A DNA stretch of 64,000 nt, taken from assembly GCA_963383645.1 (NCBI GenBank), contig OY726573.1, positions 21,790,345-21,854,344 of the forward strand, given 5' to 3'. Within the stretch, counting starts at the first letter, position 1. Each line of letters starts with the position of its first letter. This document shows positions 50,362 to 60,720 of the stretch, one piece after another. The notes beneath the pieces were generated by a model, which saw only the letters and a list, made by a program, of their open reading frames with translations, was not told the DNA's origin and ran no database searches. Position numbers and translations under genes: made by a program. The stretch comes from Muscardinus avellanarius (lineage: Eukaryota > Chordata > Mammalia > Rodentia > Gliridae).

Positions 50362-50478
50362 ACTGCTTCTCAGAGGAGTGTCGTTCTGTGATCCAGGAAC
50401 AAGCTGCAGCCCTGGGCCTGGCCATGTTTTCTCTACTCGTGCGGCGCTGTACCTGCTTACTTAAGGAGTCTGCCAGAG
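50362..50478 (+). CDS. SMG6: SMG6 internal exon (117 nt)
   Basis: SMG6 (EST1A) is the cytoplasmic endonuclease of nonsense-mediated mRNA decay. It binds UPF1 and the exon junction complex and cuts near premature stops; it is also linked to telomerase. Seen here: a polypyrimidine tract and AG at 50360-50361, then an open reading in which the first two bases (AC) complete a split codon, TGC starts at 50364, and the exon ends AGA G before GTAAGC. The peptide contains CFSEECRSV, then QEQAAALGLAMFSLLVRRC and LLKESAR, which I recognise from mammalian SMG6. This stretch belongs to the helical region after the 14-3-3-like/TPR domain and well before the C-terminal PIN nuclease. Phase 1 at the 3' end matches the next exon exactly. 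No earlier SMG6 exon was found to the left. Confidence 0.92.
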
Positions 50479-50973
50479 GTAAGCAGGAAGACCTTTGCCC
50501 AGTGGGTTCTCCAGCTGTCCAGCTCTGTTCCAGTGAGTGTCAGAGAGCCAGGCTGCTTACTCAGTGTCTTCTCTATTCCCCAGTTTTTCTCCTTCATACG
50601 CCCTTCTTCCTTTGCCATTTTAATTAGTCCCATCCCTATTTACATGATCACCTCTCAGATCCTCTTTCTTCCCCCTGGATCTGTTCCCTCCCTCTTTTCC
50701 TTCAGTAACTAGAATTTTTACCATACCTATGAGCTGTAACATGTTCCACTATCTCCAAAAACAGAACTTTTTGTTTTGCTATGTTACTGGAGATTGAACA
50801 AGTTTCACTTTTTATTCATCATTGATGCCTCTTTGGTACCTAGTAGGTGCTATAAACTGTGAGCCAGCCATCTAGGTAGGCTTACTGGATTAGAATAGGT
50901 ACTGTTTTTAGCCTATATGTTGAAATATTGTGCCATATCCTTATAATGCTCTTAGAATTCTTATGGTACTCTT
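50479..50973 (+). other. SMG6: SMG6 intron, unique part
   Basis: Begins with donor GTAAGC and continues with CT-rich intronic sequence. No repeat recognised until the SINE at 50987. Confidence 0.7.
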
Positions 50974-50986
50974 AGAATTCTAGGCC

Positions 50987-51206
50987 TGAACCAGCATGGT
51001 GGTGCACACTTGTAATCCCAGTACTTGGGAGGCTGAGGTAGGAGGATCACAAGTTTGCAGCCAACCACAGCAACTTAGTGAGGCTCTCTGCAACTAAGAC
51101 CTGTTTCAAAGTAAAAGAACAAAATAGAGCTGAAAATGTAGCTCAGAGGTAGAATTCCCCTGAGTTCCACCCTACCCCCATACCAAAAAAAAAAAAAAAA
51201 AAAAAA
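50987..51206 (+). mobile_element. B1-dID SINE, full, in the SMG6 intron
   Basis: TSD AGAATTCTAGGCC (50974-50986) / AGAATTCTAGACC (51207-51219). Right half GAGCTGAAAATGTAGCTC. Confidence 0.94.
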
Positions 51207-51606
51207 AGAATTCTAGACCAAATTGCTATAGCCCTGTCATATAGACCTATCCACTTCTTTTCAGTATTGGTATCAAACCCCTCTGTTGCCCCTTGCCACA
51301 CCAGCTTTGTGAGTGTCTCCAGTCTCTAGGAATACCTTTACTTAAGGAGAAGGCGGCACTTTTTATCTTGAAACAATTTCACATTTACAGAACAGTTGCA
51401 ACAATAGTACAAAGAATTTTTATATATACCTCATCTAGACTCCTTAGTAGTTAACATTCTTAGGATATGGCTTTAGGTTCTCTCTTTCTACACACTGACA
51501 CTGACATACTTAAGCTTATTATGATATCTTACACCATTTAAGTTACAGATATGGTAACCTTTTACCCCTAAACATTTGACTCTGTACTTCCTAATAACAA
51601 GGACTT

Positions 51607-51672
51607 TCTTTTTTTTTTTTTTGAACCCAGAAGCATTCTACTCCGAGCTACATCCCTGGCCTTAATTTTTAT

Positions 51673-51709
<37 letters not shown>

Positions 51710-51958
51710 GTGTTACTGGGGTTCCTGGAAGCCCTTCTACCTTTGGGCTACACTCCCAGACCTATTTTTTTTGAAACAGGGTCTCTTAAGCCAGCATGGC
51801 TGGCTTCAAACCTGCGCAATCCTCCTGTCTCCGCCTCCCAAGCGCAGGGATTACAAGTGTGCGCCACCACGCCCAGCTATAATTTTTATTCTTTATTTTG
51901 AAACAGAGTCTCATTAAGTTGCAGAGAGCCTCACTAAGTATCCTCCTGTCTCAGCTGG
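51607..51958 (-). mobile_element. B1-dID SINE host split by a type C copy
   Basis: Right half at 51607-51662, left half at 51880-51958, cut short at CTCAGCTGG. Confidence 0.82.
51678..51879 (-). mobile_element. B1-dID SINE (type C), nested
   Basis: T run, ACTGGGGTTCCTGGAAGCCC, CTTAAGCCAGCATGGCTGG. TSD TAATTTTTATTCTT at 51663 and 51880. Confidence 0.95.
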
Positions 51959-51982
51959 TTCTGAGTGTTTGAAATATGGGTT

Positions 51983-52189
51983 ACTAGTTGGCACACGCCT
52001 GTAATCCAAGTACTTGGAGGCTGAGACAGGAGGATCACAGGTTTGAAGCCAGCCTCAGCAACTTAATAAAGCCTTCTGCAACTTAGTGAGACCCTGTTTC
52101 CAAATAAATAAAATCAGGCTGCCAGATGTGGTAGTACACACTTGTAATCCCATCCCAGCACTTGGAAGGCTGAAACAGGAGGATCATGG
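51983..52189 (+). mobile_element. Two + strand SINE left halves in series
   Basis: One at 51983-52121 (through CCAAATAAATAAAATCAGG) and a second at 52122-52189 that breaks off at GGATCATGG against minus-strand SINE sequence. Confidence 0.72.
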
Positions 52190-52441
52190 GGTCTCACTAA
52201 GTTGTGGAGGACCTCACTAAGTAGCTGAGGCTGGCCGTGAACCTGTGATCCTCCTGTCTCAGCCTCTCAAATGCTGGGATTACAAGCATGTACCACCACT
52301 CCAGGCTCCCCAGCCTTATTTTTATTCTTTATTTTGAAACAGGGTCTCACTGAGTTGCACTAAGTAACTGAGGCTGTCCTCGAACTATGATCCTCCTGTT
52401 CAGCCTCCCAAATGCTGGGATTACAAGCATACACCACCAAG
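52190..52441 (-). mobile_element. Two minus-strand SINE left halves in series
   Basis: GGTCTCACTAAGTTGTGG to CCACTCCAGGCTC (52308), then CCCAGCCTTATTTTTATTC to CACCACCAAGC (52441). They are leftovers of split hosts. Confidence 0.72.
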
Positions 52442-52452
52442 CTACACCCTTA

Positions 52453-52455
<3 letters not shown>

Positions 52456-52501
<46 letters not shown>

Positions 52502-52701
52502 GCGGTACTGGGGATGAAACCCAGGGGCATTCTACCTCTGAGCTACACCCCCAGCCCTATTTTTTATTCTTTATTTTGAAACAGGGCCTCACTGAATTCT
52601 AAAGGGGCTCACTAAGTAGCTGATGCTGTCTGTGAACCATGCTCCTTCTGTCTCAGCCTCCCAAATGCTGGGATTAAAAGCGTGCACTACCATACTTGCT
52701 G
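52456..52701 (-). mobile_element. B1-dID SINE, full (type A) with a 45-base T run
   Basis: T45 at 52456-52500, GGCGGTACTGGGGATGAAACC to CTACCATACTTGCTG. Confidence 0.94.
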
Positions 52702-52851
52702 TCCTTGATAATTTTTTAAGAGTATAGCCATTTATTTTTTAGAATGTCCCACAATTTGGATTTATCTGATATTTCCTTATGATTAGATTCAGGTTATGCA
52801 ATTTTGGCAGGAAGTGTGGTGCCATCTCAGCACTATGAATAACTAAAAAGG

Positions 52852-53180
52852 TGCCTGGCATGGTGGTGCACACTTGTAATCCCAGTACTTGGGAGGCTGA
52901 CACAGGAGGATTGCAGGTTTATGGCCAGCCTCAGCTACTTAGTGAGGCTCACTGCAACTTAGTGAGACTTTGTTTCAAACTAAAGAATAAAAAATGGGAG
53001 CTGGGCATGGTGGTGCACACCACTGCCAAAAAAATAATAATAATAATGGGGGGGGGCTGGAATCCTTAGATGTAGAACATCCCTGAGTTTTATCCCCAGT
53101 ACTGAAAGAAAAAATAAAGAATAGGGCTGTGGGTGTAGCTCAGGTATAGAATTCCCTGGGTTCCATCCCCAGTTCTGAGG
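52852..53180 (+). mobile_element. B1-dID SINE host split by a deleted copy
   Basis: Left half at 52852-52998, right half at 53120-53180 (GGGCTGTGGGTGTAGCTC to CCCCAGTTCTG). Confidence 0.85.
52999..53119 (+). mobile_element. B1-dID SINE with large internal deletion, nested
   Basis: GAGCTGGGCATGGTGGTGC jumps to CACTGCC, (AAT)n and G9, then a right half (GGCTGGAATCCTTAGATG) with an A-rich tail. Confidence 0.72.
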
Positions 53181-53470
53181 GGAAGAAACAAACCTAAAAG
53201 AGAGTAAGTGAAAGGCCATATTAGAGACTTCAGCCAGGCTACAGGTGAAACAAAAACAACGGTCTCCAGGAGCAAACCCAGTGCACTGGTTCTCTCTTTG
53301 TCCTGCTTTTCAGAATCCTCTTAGGTGCTGGCACTTGTCCTCGCTTCCGGGCCCAGCTTTCCTGTGGACTTGGTCTCCCTTCCCTAAGAGCTTGCTGCCG
53401 TCCCAGCACCCTGGGCCTCACTCGGGGCCACAGCAGACATAGGCCCAGTTCTCACCCTTTGCTTCTGCAG
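53181..53470 (+). other. SMG6: SMG6 intron 3' end
   Basis: Unique, GC-richer sequence that ends in CTCACCCTTTGCTTCTGCAG, a good polypyrimidine tract and acceptor. Confidence 0.75.
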
Positions 53471-53639
53471 CTCAGCTTTCCTTTCCTGAGGACCAGGATG
53501 ACCAAGATGACATCAAGGTGTCTTCCTTTGTCCCGGATCTGAAGGAACTCCTCCCCAGCGTGAAAGTCTGGTCAGATTGGATGCTTGGCTACCCAGACAC
53601 CTGGAACCCTCCACCCACATCCCTGGATCTGCCTTCACA
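53471..53639 (+). CDS. SMG6: SMG6 internal exon (169 nt)
   Basis: It follows the 50362-50478 exon directly. The lone G left there plus CT here gives an alanine codon, and the frame then stays open for 55 codons to a split CA before donor GTGAGT (53640-53645). The peptide holds the acidic PEDQDDQDD run, then [20 protein letters not shown] and [12 protein letters not shown] plus [11 protein letters not shown]. These are hallmark SMG6 residues just upstream of the segment leading to the PIN nuclease. The next exon should begin by completing a histidine-type CA(C/T) codon; I do not see it in the remaining 10 kb, so the following intron is longer than that. No frameshift or stop, so the gene looks functional here. 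Confidence 0.95.
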
Positions 53640-53781
53640 GTGAGTCGCCCACCTTTCCCTTCCTTGCTACCAGCCTTGGCCCACCTGTACTTCTGTAGCT
53701 CCCCTCCTGTCCTGTTCTTGCTTCTTCTACCCCAGCTCACATGTTTTCCTGTTCCCTCCTCATTCAGATTTTGGCTTTTAA

Positions 53782-53999
53782 GCCAGGCATGGTGCACGCT
53801 TGTAATCCCAGCATTTGGGAGGCTGAGATAGGAGGATCATAGTTTGTGGACGGCCTCAGCTACTTAATGAATCCCTTTGCAACTCACTGAGACCCTGTTT
53901 CAAAATAAACGATTTTAAAAAATAGGGCTGGAGGTTTAGCTCTGAGGTAGAATGCCCCCAGAGTCCATCCCCAATACCAAAGGGGGAAAAAAAAAAAAC
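53782..53999 (+). mobile_element. B1-dID SINE, full (type A)
   Basis: GCCAGGCATGGTGCACGC to CCCCAATACC plus A-rich tail. TTTGGCTTTT lies on both sides. Confidence 0.92.
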
Positions 54000-54276
54000 C
54001 ACCAACAACTTTGGCTTTTCCTTTCCTTGAGCACCTTCCTTGCTCTCTGATGTTTTAGGTTATTCTGACACGTTTTCCAGTCCTGTTCCTCCTCCTCCTG
54101 TGCTCTTTTCCTGCTTTGTAACTCACTCTCTGTTTTGCTCTTTGTTCTTCTTCCAGCTTTCTCTTTCATACTTCACATTGTTTGTACTTCCTTCTCTAGG
54201 TAAGCTGCTCTAGAGTCTGGATATGTGAGAAGCTTTGTCTCTTTCTTTCCCTTTTAGCTTTTCTCTATATCTCTCT

Positions 54277-54477
54277 TTTGTGTGTGTGTGTGGTATACAG
54301 AGGGATTCTACTATATCCAAGCTATACCCCCATCCCTATTTTATTTTTACTTTGAATCAATGTCTTGCTAGATTGCTGAGAGCCTCGCTACTTGCTGAGG
54401 CTGTCCTCAAATGTGAGAACCTCCTATTTAAGCTTCCTGAATACTGGGGTTACTAGCATGTGCCACCAAACCAAGCT
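54277..54477 (-). mobile_element. Old B1-dID SINE
   Basis: GT-rich tail, GTGGTATACAGAGGGATTC to CCACCAAACCAAGCTTTT. Confidence 0.78.
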
Positions 54478-54824
54478 TTTCTCTTTATCTTTCAATGGTC
54501 TCACTTTTGGTATTTTGTCTTGGCTCGGTGTTTCTCTCCACAGAGTTCATACATCCCCATAGGTGTCTGTTTCAGCATAGGAGTCTGTGTTTGTCTGTGT
54601 TAGTCTATGTCTGCTTTGGTCTCTTCTGTGTCTGGTGTTACCACTGTTGCCTGTGAGAATGTGTATTTATAGGGTTCTGAATGTCTTTGTTCATGTCCAT
54701 GTCTATGTATCAATCTGATTATCTCCGTGTGTCACTCTGGATCTTTCTGTTGGATGAGGATTCTGTGTATGTGAGTCTGCCTGTGTCTGCATGCCTGTCT
54801 CTGCCAGGTATGTGTGTGTCTATA
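54478..54824. repeat. Degenerate TGTCTG-rich tract
   Basis: Words such as GTCTGTGTTTGTCTGTGTT, TCTATGTCTG and GTGTCTGCATGCCTGTCTCT recur irregularly for 300 bases. It looks like a decayed tandem repeat. Confidence 0.55.
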
Positions 54825-55125
54825 TTAGGGGTAAGCAAACTGTGGCCTCCAAGCTAAGAATGGTCTACATTTTTAAATGGTTGAAAAAAAAATTTTAAAG
54901 TACCAAGTCATGACTTGTGGAAAATATATGAAAGTCAGATTTCATTGTAAGAGTGTATGGAAACACAGCCATGCTTGTTTGTTTATGGTCTGTGGCTGCT
55001 TTTACACTCTAGCAACAGAGGTGAGTAGCTGCCAGAGAGTATATGGCTCACAAAGCCATACTCTCTGTCCACAAAGCTGTACTGTCTGTTCAACCTGTTA
55101 CAGGAAAAGTTTGCTGATTCTTGAT
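54825..55125. mobile_element. hAT-type MITE (Charlie-like)
   Basis: Imperfect terminal inverted repeats: AGGGGTAAGCAAACT at 54827-54841 against the reverse of AGTTTGCTGATTCTTGA at the right end. The interior contains GGAAACACAGCCATGCTTG and GGTCTGTGGCTGCTTTTAC, text I know from an abundant mammalian hAT family. No transposase. Confidence 0.75.
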
Positions 55126-55272
55126 CTCTGAGTCCCATTCTTCTCTGTGTGTTCATCTGTGTGCATGGAGACACTCTATCTCTTTTATTTATTTATTTAT
55201 TTTTATGTTTTTTTTCCCTTTGGTGCTGGGGATGGAACCCAGGAGCATTCTACCTCTGAGCTATACCCCCAC

Positions 55273-55474
55273 TTTTTTTTTTTTTTTTTTTTTTTTTTTT
55301 GCGGGTCTGGGGATGGAACGAACCCAAGGGCATTCAACCTCCAAGCTACACACCCTGCCCTATTTTTTATTCTTTATTTTGAAACAGTCTCACAAGTTGC
55401 GGAGGGCCTCACTAAGTAGCTGAGGCTGTACAGTCTAAGCTTCCTAAATGCAAGTGTAAGTCACCACGCCCAGC
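55273..55474 (-). mobile_element. B1-dID SINE (type D), nested, shortened left half
   Basis: GCGGGTCTGGGGATGGAACG with a small GAACGAACC duplication, ending CACCACGCCCAGCTC. Confidence 0.9.
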
Positions 55475-55487
55475 TCCCAGCCTTTTC

Positions 55488-55695
55488 TTTTTTTTTAGGT
55501 CTGGGGTTGGAACCCAGGGGCATTCTATCTTCGAACTATACCCCCAACCCTACTTTTTTATTCTTTATTTGAAACTGTGTCTCACTGAGTTGCAGAGGAC
55601 CTCACTAAGTAGCTGAGGCTGTCCACGAACCGCAATCCTCCGGTCTCAATCTCTGGAATGCTGGGATTACAAGCGTGCACCACCACGCCCGGCAG
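55488..55695 (-). mobile_element. B1-dID SINE, full (type D), nested
   Basis: AGGTCTGGGGTTGGAACCC to CACCACGCCCGGC. CAGCTCCCAGCC is duplicated on both sides (TSD). Confidence 0.93.
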
Positions 55696-55852
55696 CTCCC
55701 AGCCCTATTTTTTATTCTTTATTTTGAAACAAGGTCTCGCTGAGTTGCAAAGGGCCTTACTAAGTAGCTGAGGCTGGCCGCGAACCTGCAATCTTCCTGT
55801 CTCAGTCTCCCAATTACTGGGATTACAAATGTGCGCCATTATATCCAGCACT

Positions 55853-56846
55853 CTTATCTTTTTTAGTTCTGCTAACTGTCCATCTTTTTCCCTCTTGTTC
55901 TCTTTCTCTCAGTGTCCCTGCGTTTCTCCCTGTTCTCCCATTTTTCCTTTCCCCACCCATTTTTCCTTTCTCTTTTCCTTCACCCTGTTCTCTACAGCGT
56001 GGTCTCTGGCAGGTCTGTGTACTGAAAGCTCCAGGGACAGATGGTCCTGTGTTGTGTGTCTATATGAGTTTTAGAGTAATCATTCATACCCAATACCTCA
56101 TCCATCTCTAGGGCTCTTCTCTGGGAAGGGGAAAATACTGGAGGATAGAGTATAGAGACCTTGGCTGCTAGTAGGGAGTAGGGAGGGAGTTTCTCTGGAT
56201 TGGTAGCCAGCCATGTGTGATTCTCCTAGACTCATGGGTGACCCACAGAGGGAAAGCTACAGCAGAGATTGCTGGTCAGTGGTTATTGATCTTTGTGTGT
56301 GGGCTGTGTAGTCTGATCATTCTCCCACTTTCCTTCCAAATTTTTTTCCTGATCTTCACCCCCAGAGGCAGCCTGGACTGTTAATCCCACTATCCCCAGT
56401 CCCTCCCCATGTCCAGTTTTGTAACTGTGTGGATGATTTGGACAGTTTGTGCCCTTCCTGTGAGCCCTCCCAGGTTTCCAAAGTGTGCCCCAGCCTGAAG
56501 CCTCAAGAGCCAGAGTTGAGCCCTGGAGCCAGAGTTGGACAGCTGAAGCCACAAAGGAACTGACAGACCTGCTAGCTAAGGGACAACTGTTTCCCAGCAG
56601 TGATCCCCCAAAAGTTAATATGTGCAGGCTTAATGTTTTTCATCTATAATGTAGACTAGGCAATTTGCAGTTTTGGAAGGAAAATGCCAAGAAAGGACTC
56701 AGCACTCCAAGTATCTAAGGCACTGCTTCTGAGCATGCACAGGGGCCACTTAGTATTCCCTCCTTTCTCTTGGGAATGGGGAGGACCATCTGTCCCTGGA
56801 GCTTGGGCCTTCCAGGATCACTTCACCTTACAACCATGAGTCCCTT
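55853..56846. other. SINE-free unique sequence
   Basis: Starts with a pyrimidine-rich stretch (55855-56000). The rest has no recognised repeat or exon. Confidence 0.45.
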
Positions 56847-56863
56847 AGATATGATCCACCCAA

Positions 56864-57077
56864 GCCGGGCGTGGTGGCACACACTTGTAATCCCAGCATT
56901 TGGGAGGCTGAGACCGGAGGATCACGGTTTGTGGACAGCCTCAGCTACTTAGTGAGGCCCTCTGCAACTCAGTGAGACCCTGTTTCAAAATAAAGAATAA
57001 AAAATTGGGCAGGGGGTGTAGCTCGGAGGTCAAATGCCCCTGGGTTCCATCTCCAGACCCACACACACACAAAAAAA
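56864..57077 (+). mobile_element. B1-dID SINE, full (type D)
   Basis: TSD AGATATGATCCACCCA (56847-56862) / AGATATGATCTACCCA (57078-57093). A (CA)n start in the tail (ACCCACACACACAC). Confidence 0.96.
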
Positions 57078-57093
57078 AGATATGATCTACCCA

Positions 57094-57500
57094 TATCTTA
57101 GGGTATCAGATCTGTTAACTCACTTCTGCAGCACTTCTCCCTTTCTCCCTCTTCTCATTCCCTCTGGTTGGCTTTTGTTTAACTGAGGAAACGGGAAGCT
57201 CACACAGGAAGTGCTGGACCTCATTTGCTTGAGGTGCTGAGTCTCTTTTCCCCTTGGATGCATCAACAAGTGGCTGGTTGCCGGCTCTGAAAGCTACTGC
57301 CCATCTTTGGGCAAGGGCTCAATCTGTAACTGGGTCCAAGCTATAGCTATCCCCAGCTGGGAGAGAGGGGGTTGAAACACTTGAATCCTATTTGTTTCAT
57401 CTTTTCAGATTTTTCTTCACAGGGAGAACAAATCTGATCCAGTAATATGTTGAAAATAACTGTCTAGCAAATAAGTTTCTGAGGCTGTGGACACTACTTA
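57094..57500. other. Unique sequence
   Basis: Nothing recognised. Confidence 0.4.
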
Positions 57501-57506
57501 CTCACT

Positions 57507-57735
57507 TATTTGTTTGTTTGTTTGTTTATTTATTTTGCGGTACTGAGGATGGAACTCAGGGGTATCTACCTCCAAGCGACACATCCAGTTCTATTTTTTA
57601 TTCTTTATTTTGAAACAGGGTCTCACTGAGTTGCAAAGGGCCTCACTAAGTAGCTGAGGCTGTCCACGAACTATGATCCTTCTGTCTCAGCCTCCCAAAT
57701 GCTGGGATTACATGTGTGTGCCACCACACCTGGCT
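57507..57735 (-). mobile_element. B1-dID SINE, full (type A)
   Basis: (TTTG/TTTA)n tail, GCGGTACTGAGGATGGAAC to CACCACACCTGGCTC. Confidence 0.92.
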
Positions 57736-58451
57736 CACTACTCTTTTATAAAGTCCAGGCATGAAATAACACTGTGTTCAAGAATTAGGTCCCTTTCAGT
57801 ATTGTCTGACTCTTTAGCTAAGATCAGCAACTAGCTGTCTCTGAAATGCAAGTTTAAGCATGAAAGAGGGGCTTTGCTGTCCTTGGGCCTAAACCCAAGG
57901 CATGGTTGTTTAAGGAATGTTGCCACTGTTGAACAGAAAAAACCTTTTCGGGCTAGCACTGAGAGTAGTCCCACCTTATACCCTTCATATCCAAACACTG
58001 TAGAAGTGGCATATAAGTTTCTGTTTATTATGATTGAGAGACAGGCATGAGAAGGTGATTCTGTGGGTTTCCAACTTGCATCTGGTACTCACTGATCCTC
58101 CATATTGTGAAGCCTTTTCTACTTTTAAGACCATGGGAAAGGGCATACTCTAAATGATTCTGTAGATGTCAGAACCATAACTCATTGTGTCCTTGTAAGT
58201 GATCTTCATTTTTAAAGGTTTAGGGATGTTCTCAAGGGATGAGGAAAGAAATGGCTTCCACTTAACACCTCTCCTTTGCATGAAACTGGTCCTCACTTGC
58301 ATTTGTTCTCTGCAAAGACAAATTCCTGCAATCCTAAGATAGGGGGACCAGATAGTCTATGATCCTGCTTGCTTTTCCCTTAGAAATCCCAATCGCAAAT
58401 AGTTTCTCTGACTGACGTACTGGACCCTTTCTTCACTTTGTTTCCTAAATT
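57736..58451. other. Unique sequence
   Basis: Nothing recognised. Confidence 0.4.
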
Positions 58452-58466
58452 CCCTTTCTGTCTTTT

Positions 58467-58922
58467 TTTTTTTTTTGGGGGTGGGTCTGGGGGTGAAACC
58501 CAGGGGCATTCGACCTCCAAGCTACACCTCCTGCCCAATTTTTTTATTCTTTATTTTGTTTTTTTTAATGTATTTATTTATTTATTTATTTATTCTTTGG
58601 TGGTACTATGGTTCCTGGAAGCCCTTCTACCTCTGGGGCTACACTCCCAGACCTATTTTATACTTTTTTATTTAGAAACAGGGTCTCTTAAGCCAGCGGG
58701 CTGGCTTTGAACCTGTGTGATCCTCCTGTCTCCGCCTCCCAAGCACGGGAATTACAAGCGTGCGCCACCACGCCTGGCTTATTATTCTTTATTTTGAAAC
58801 AGGGTCTCACTAAGTTGCAGAAGGCCTCACTAAGTAGTAGCTGAGGCTATCTGCAAACCGTGATCCTCCAGTCTCAGTCTCCCAAATGCTGGGATTACAA
58901 GTTTGTGCCACCACGCCCAGCT
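58467..58922 (-). mobile_element. B1-dID SINE host (type D) split by a type C copy
   Basis: Right half at 58467-58559, left half at 58781-58922. TSD CCCTTTCTGTCTTTT at 58452-58466 and 58923-58937. Confidence 0.95.
58560..58780 (-). mobile_element. B1-dID SINE (type C), nested
   Basis: (TTTA)n tail, ACTATGGTTCCTGGAAGCCC, CTTAAGCCAGCGGGCTGG, ending CACCACGCCTGGCTT. Confidence 0.95.
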
Positions 58923-58937
58923 CCCTTTCTGTCTTTT

Positions 58938-60289
58938 ATTTTTTACTCTCTCACCATGCACAGAGAACCTTTACACAACATACTCCCACTGACCAAGGGG
59001 AATTTCAAAGCTCATCATTAGTCTCTAATTCTCTTCTTTTTGCCCATGTTCCTCTTCTTTCTAGTCAAATCTGCTTTTCCTAGGCAATAGCAGGCACATA
59101 TGGAACACTTAGGATGATGATGACAGAACATCATTAGATGTGCTAGAGAGTAAGAAAGCAAGGATTGCAGGGCCACACTTCTATCACCGTGGCACTTAGT
59201 AGGTCTGTGTGCTAGAGTCAGTGTGTAAGTCAGCTGTGTTTGTATCTGTTAGGAGTTGTAATAGGATGGCTTCGTATCCCAGGAGATTTCCGTTATAGAG
59301 GAGTATAGCAGGATGTGGCAAGTGGCCTCGTCCACTGTAAAAAGCAGAGTAGAGTGCTTTGATCTTTTTAGGACAGACAGCAGAGGGGCCATCTACTTGA
59401 CCCATCTGCAAGCACAGTTTCTGTGCTCTTCCACACCAGGCCTTCTGTGAGAAGTAGAGGCAACTGCTCCCTTCTTCACCAAGTGAACGTGAAGAGAGGT
59501 ATGAATGACAGCTGAAGGAGAGGAGCAGAGCAGCAGGCTTTCCTGAGCCTAGACATAGGGACCCCTTGTATCCCAGGACCTTGGGCAGAGCCAGGGCAGT
59601 GGGACAACCTACTTCATTTCACAGTCTCTACTGAAGCCAAATCTTCCCTCATCTTGATCTCTAGTTCTCAGTAAGTGAAAGAGTCAGGGGACTTTGAGAA
59701 CATCCAAACCTAGCCCAGCTGTGGCAGTTGGTTTATTGCTTTCAGCTGGTACTTGAACCCAGGTCCTGGTCTTGGAGGCTTTCCCAGGTTTAATCCCCAG
59801 AGCTTTCTCTGCAGCTGTATGACACTGTGCTGACCCCGAATGAGGATAGGAAAATAGAACCAGTGCCAAGCCAGAGTCTCTTTTTCATTTGGAGTCTGGC
59901 TGTCTGCCCATGACCAGGGTTACATAATGGGAAACATAGCTGGGGCTCTGGAGAGCCTGCGTTTCACCAGGCTGCCCAGACCTTCGCATTCTAATGCTAT
60001 ATATCTTCCTAATTGTAGTTCAGCTGCATTTATCACACTGTTGGATTGGAGTACTGTTAGAAAAAATGCTCTAGAAATTCCTGGACTTGTTGCTTTTCCA
60101 TGGTTTATCCTATATTGTCTGCATAGCATGCTGAAAAAAGGCTTATAGAGAGCCCTCTGAGTTACTGTCACAGAGGGAGAAGTAGAGATGTGAAGGGAGC
60201 AAACAGGAAGGTAATTTCCTCAGGGAACCTATACACATTGGCCTTATAGACAAGGTAGAAAATCCGGAATTAAAAAACCAACTAGTTGG
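58938..60289. other. SINE-free unique sequence
   Basis: 1.35 kb without recognised repeat or exon. ORFs at 59920-60171 and 59927-60148 are antisense to each other. Confidence 0.45.
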
Positions 60290-60617
60290 CCAGGCGTGGT
60301 GGCCCACACCTGGAATCCCAGTACTTGGGCAGCTGAGAGAAGAGGGTTGCAGGTTCAAGGTCAGCCTGAGCAACTTAGTGAGACATTATTTCAAAATTTT
60401 AATTTTTTAAAAGGGCAGGGAGTGAGCTGTGGTGGTGGTGGTGTAATCCCAGCATTTGGGAGGCTGAGACAGGAGGATTGCATAGATTCGAAGCCAGCCT
60501 CAGCTACTTAGTAATGCTCTCAACAACTTAGTGAGACCCTGTTTCCAAATAAATTATATAAAATAGGTGTGGGGTGTAGCCCAAAGGTAGAAAGCCCCTG
60601 GGTTTCACCCCCCAGTA

Positions 60618-60662
<45 letters not shown>

Positions 60663-60720
60663 GCAGGGAGTAGAATTTCCCCGGGTTCAATTCCCAGTAC
60701 CAAAAAATAAAAAAAAAAAC
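60290..60720 (+). mobile_element. Old B1-dID SINE host split by a type B copy
   Basis: Left half at 60290-60425, right half at 60661-60720 (GGGCAGGGAGTAGAATTTCC to CCCAGTACC). Confidence 0.85.
60426..60660 (+). mobile_element. B1-dID SINE (type B), nested, with a (CA)n tail
   Basis: GTGGTGGTGGTGTAATCCC to CCCCAGTACCACA, then about 20 CA units (60619-60660) in place of the A tail. Confidence 0.9.

Larger units (their letters stand above)
51357..52849. mobile_element. Ancient L1M-like repeat split by a SINE cluster
   Basis: 51357-51606 (TTTCACATTTACAGAACAGT, then CTTCCTAATAACAAGGAC) and 52702-52849 (GAATGTCCCACAATTTGG, then GATTAGATTCAGGTTATGC) are successive parts of one old mammalian L1M 3' sequence, separated by about 1.1 kb of SINEs. 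Subfamily and strand are uncertain. Confidence 0.65.
55185..55852 (-). mobile_element. B1-dID SINE host holding two type D copies
   Basis: Right half at 55185-55272, left half at 55702-55852 (GAAACAAGGTCTCGCTG to ATTATATCCAGCA). Confidence 0.85.

Noticed and set aside
53577..53831. 84-codon ORF starting inside the SMG6 exon
   Set aside because: Wrong frame relative to the SMG6 exon; it reads through the donor into the intron.
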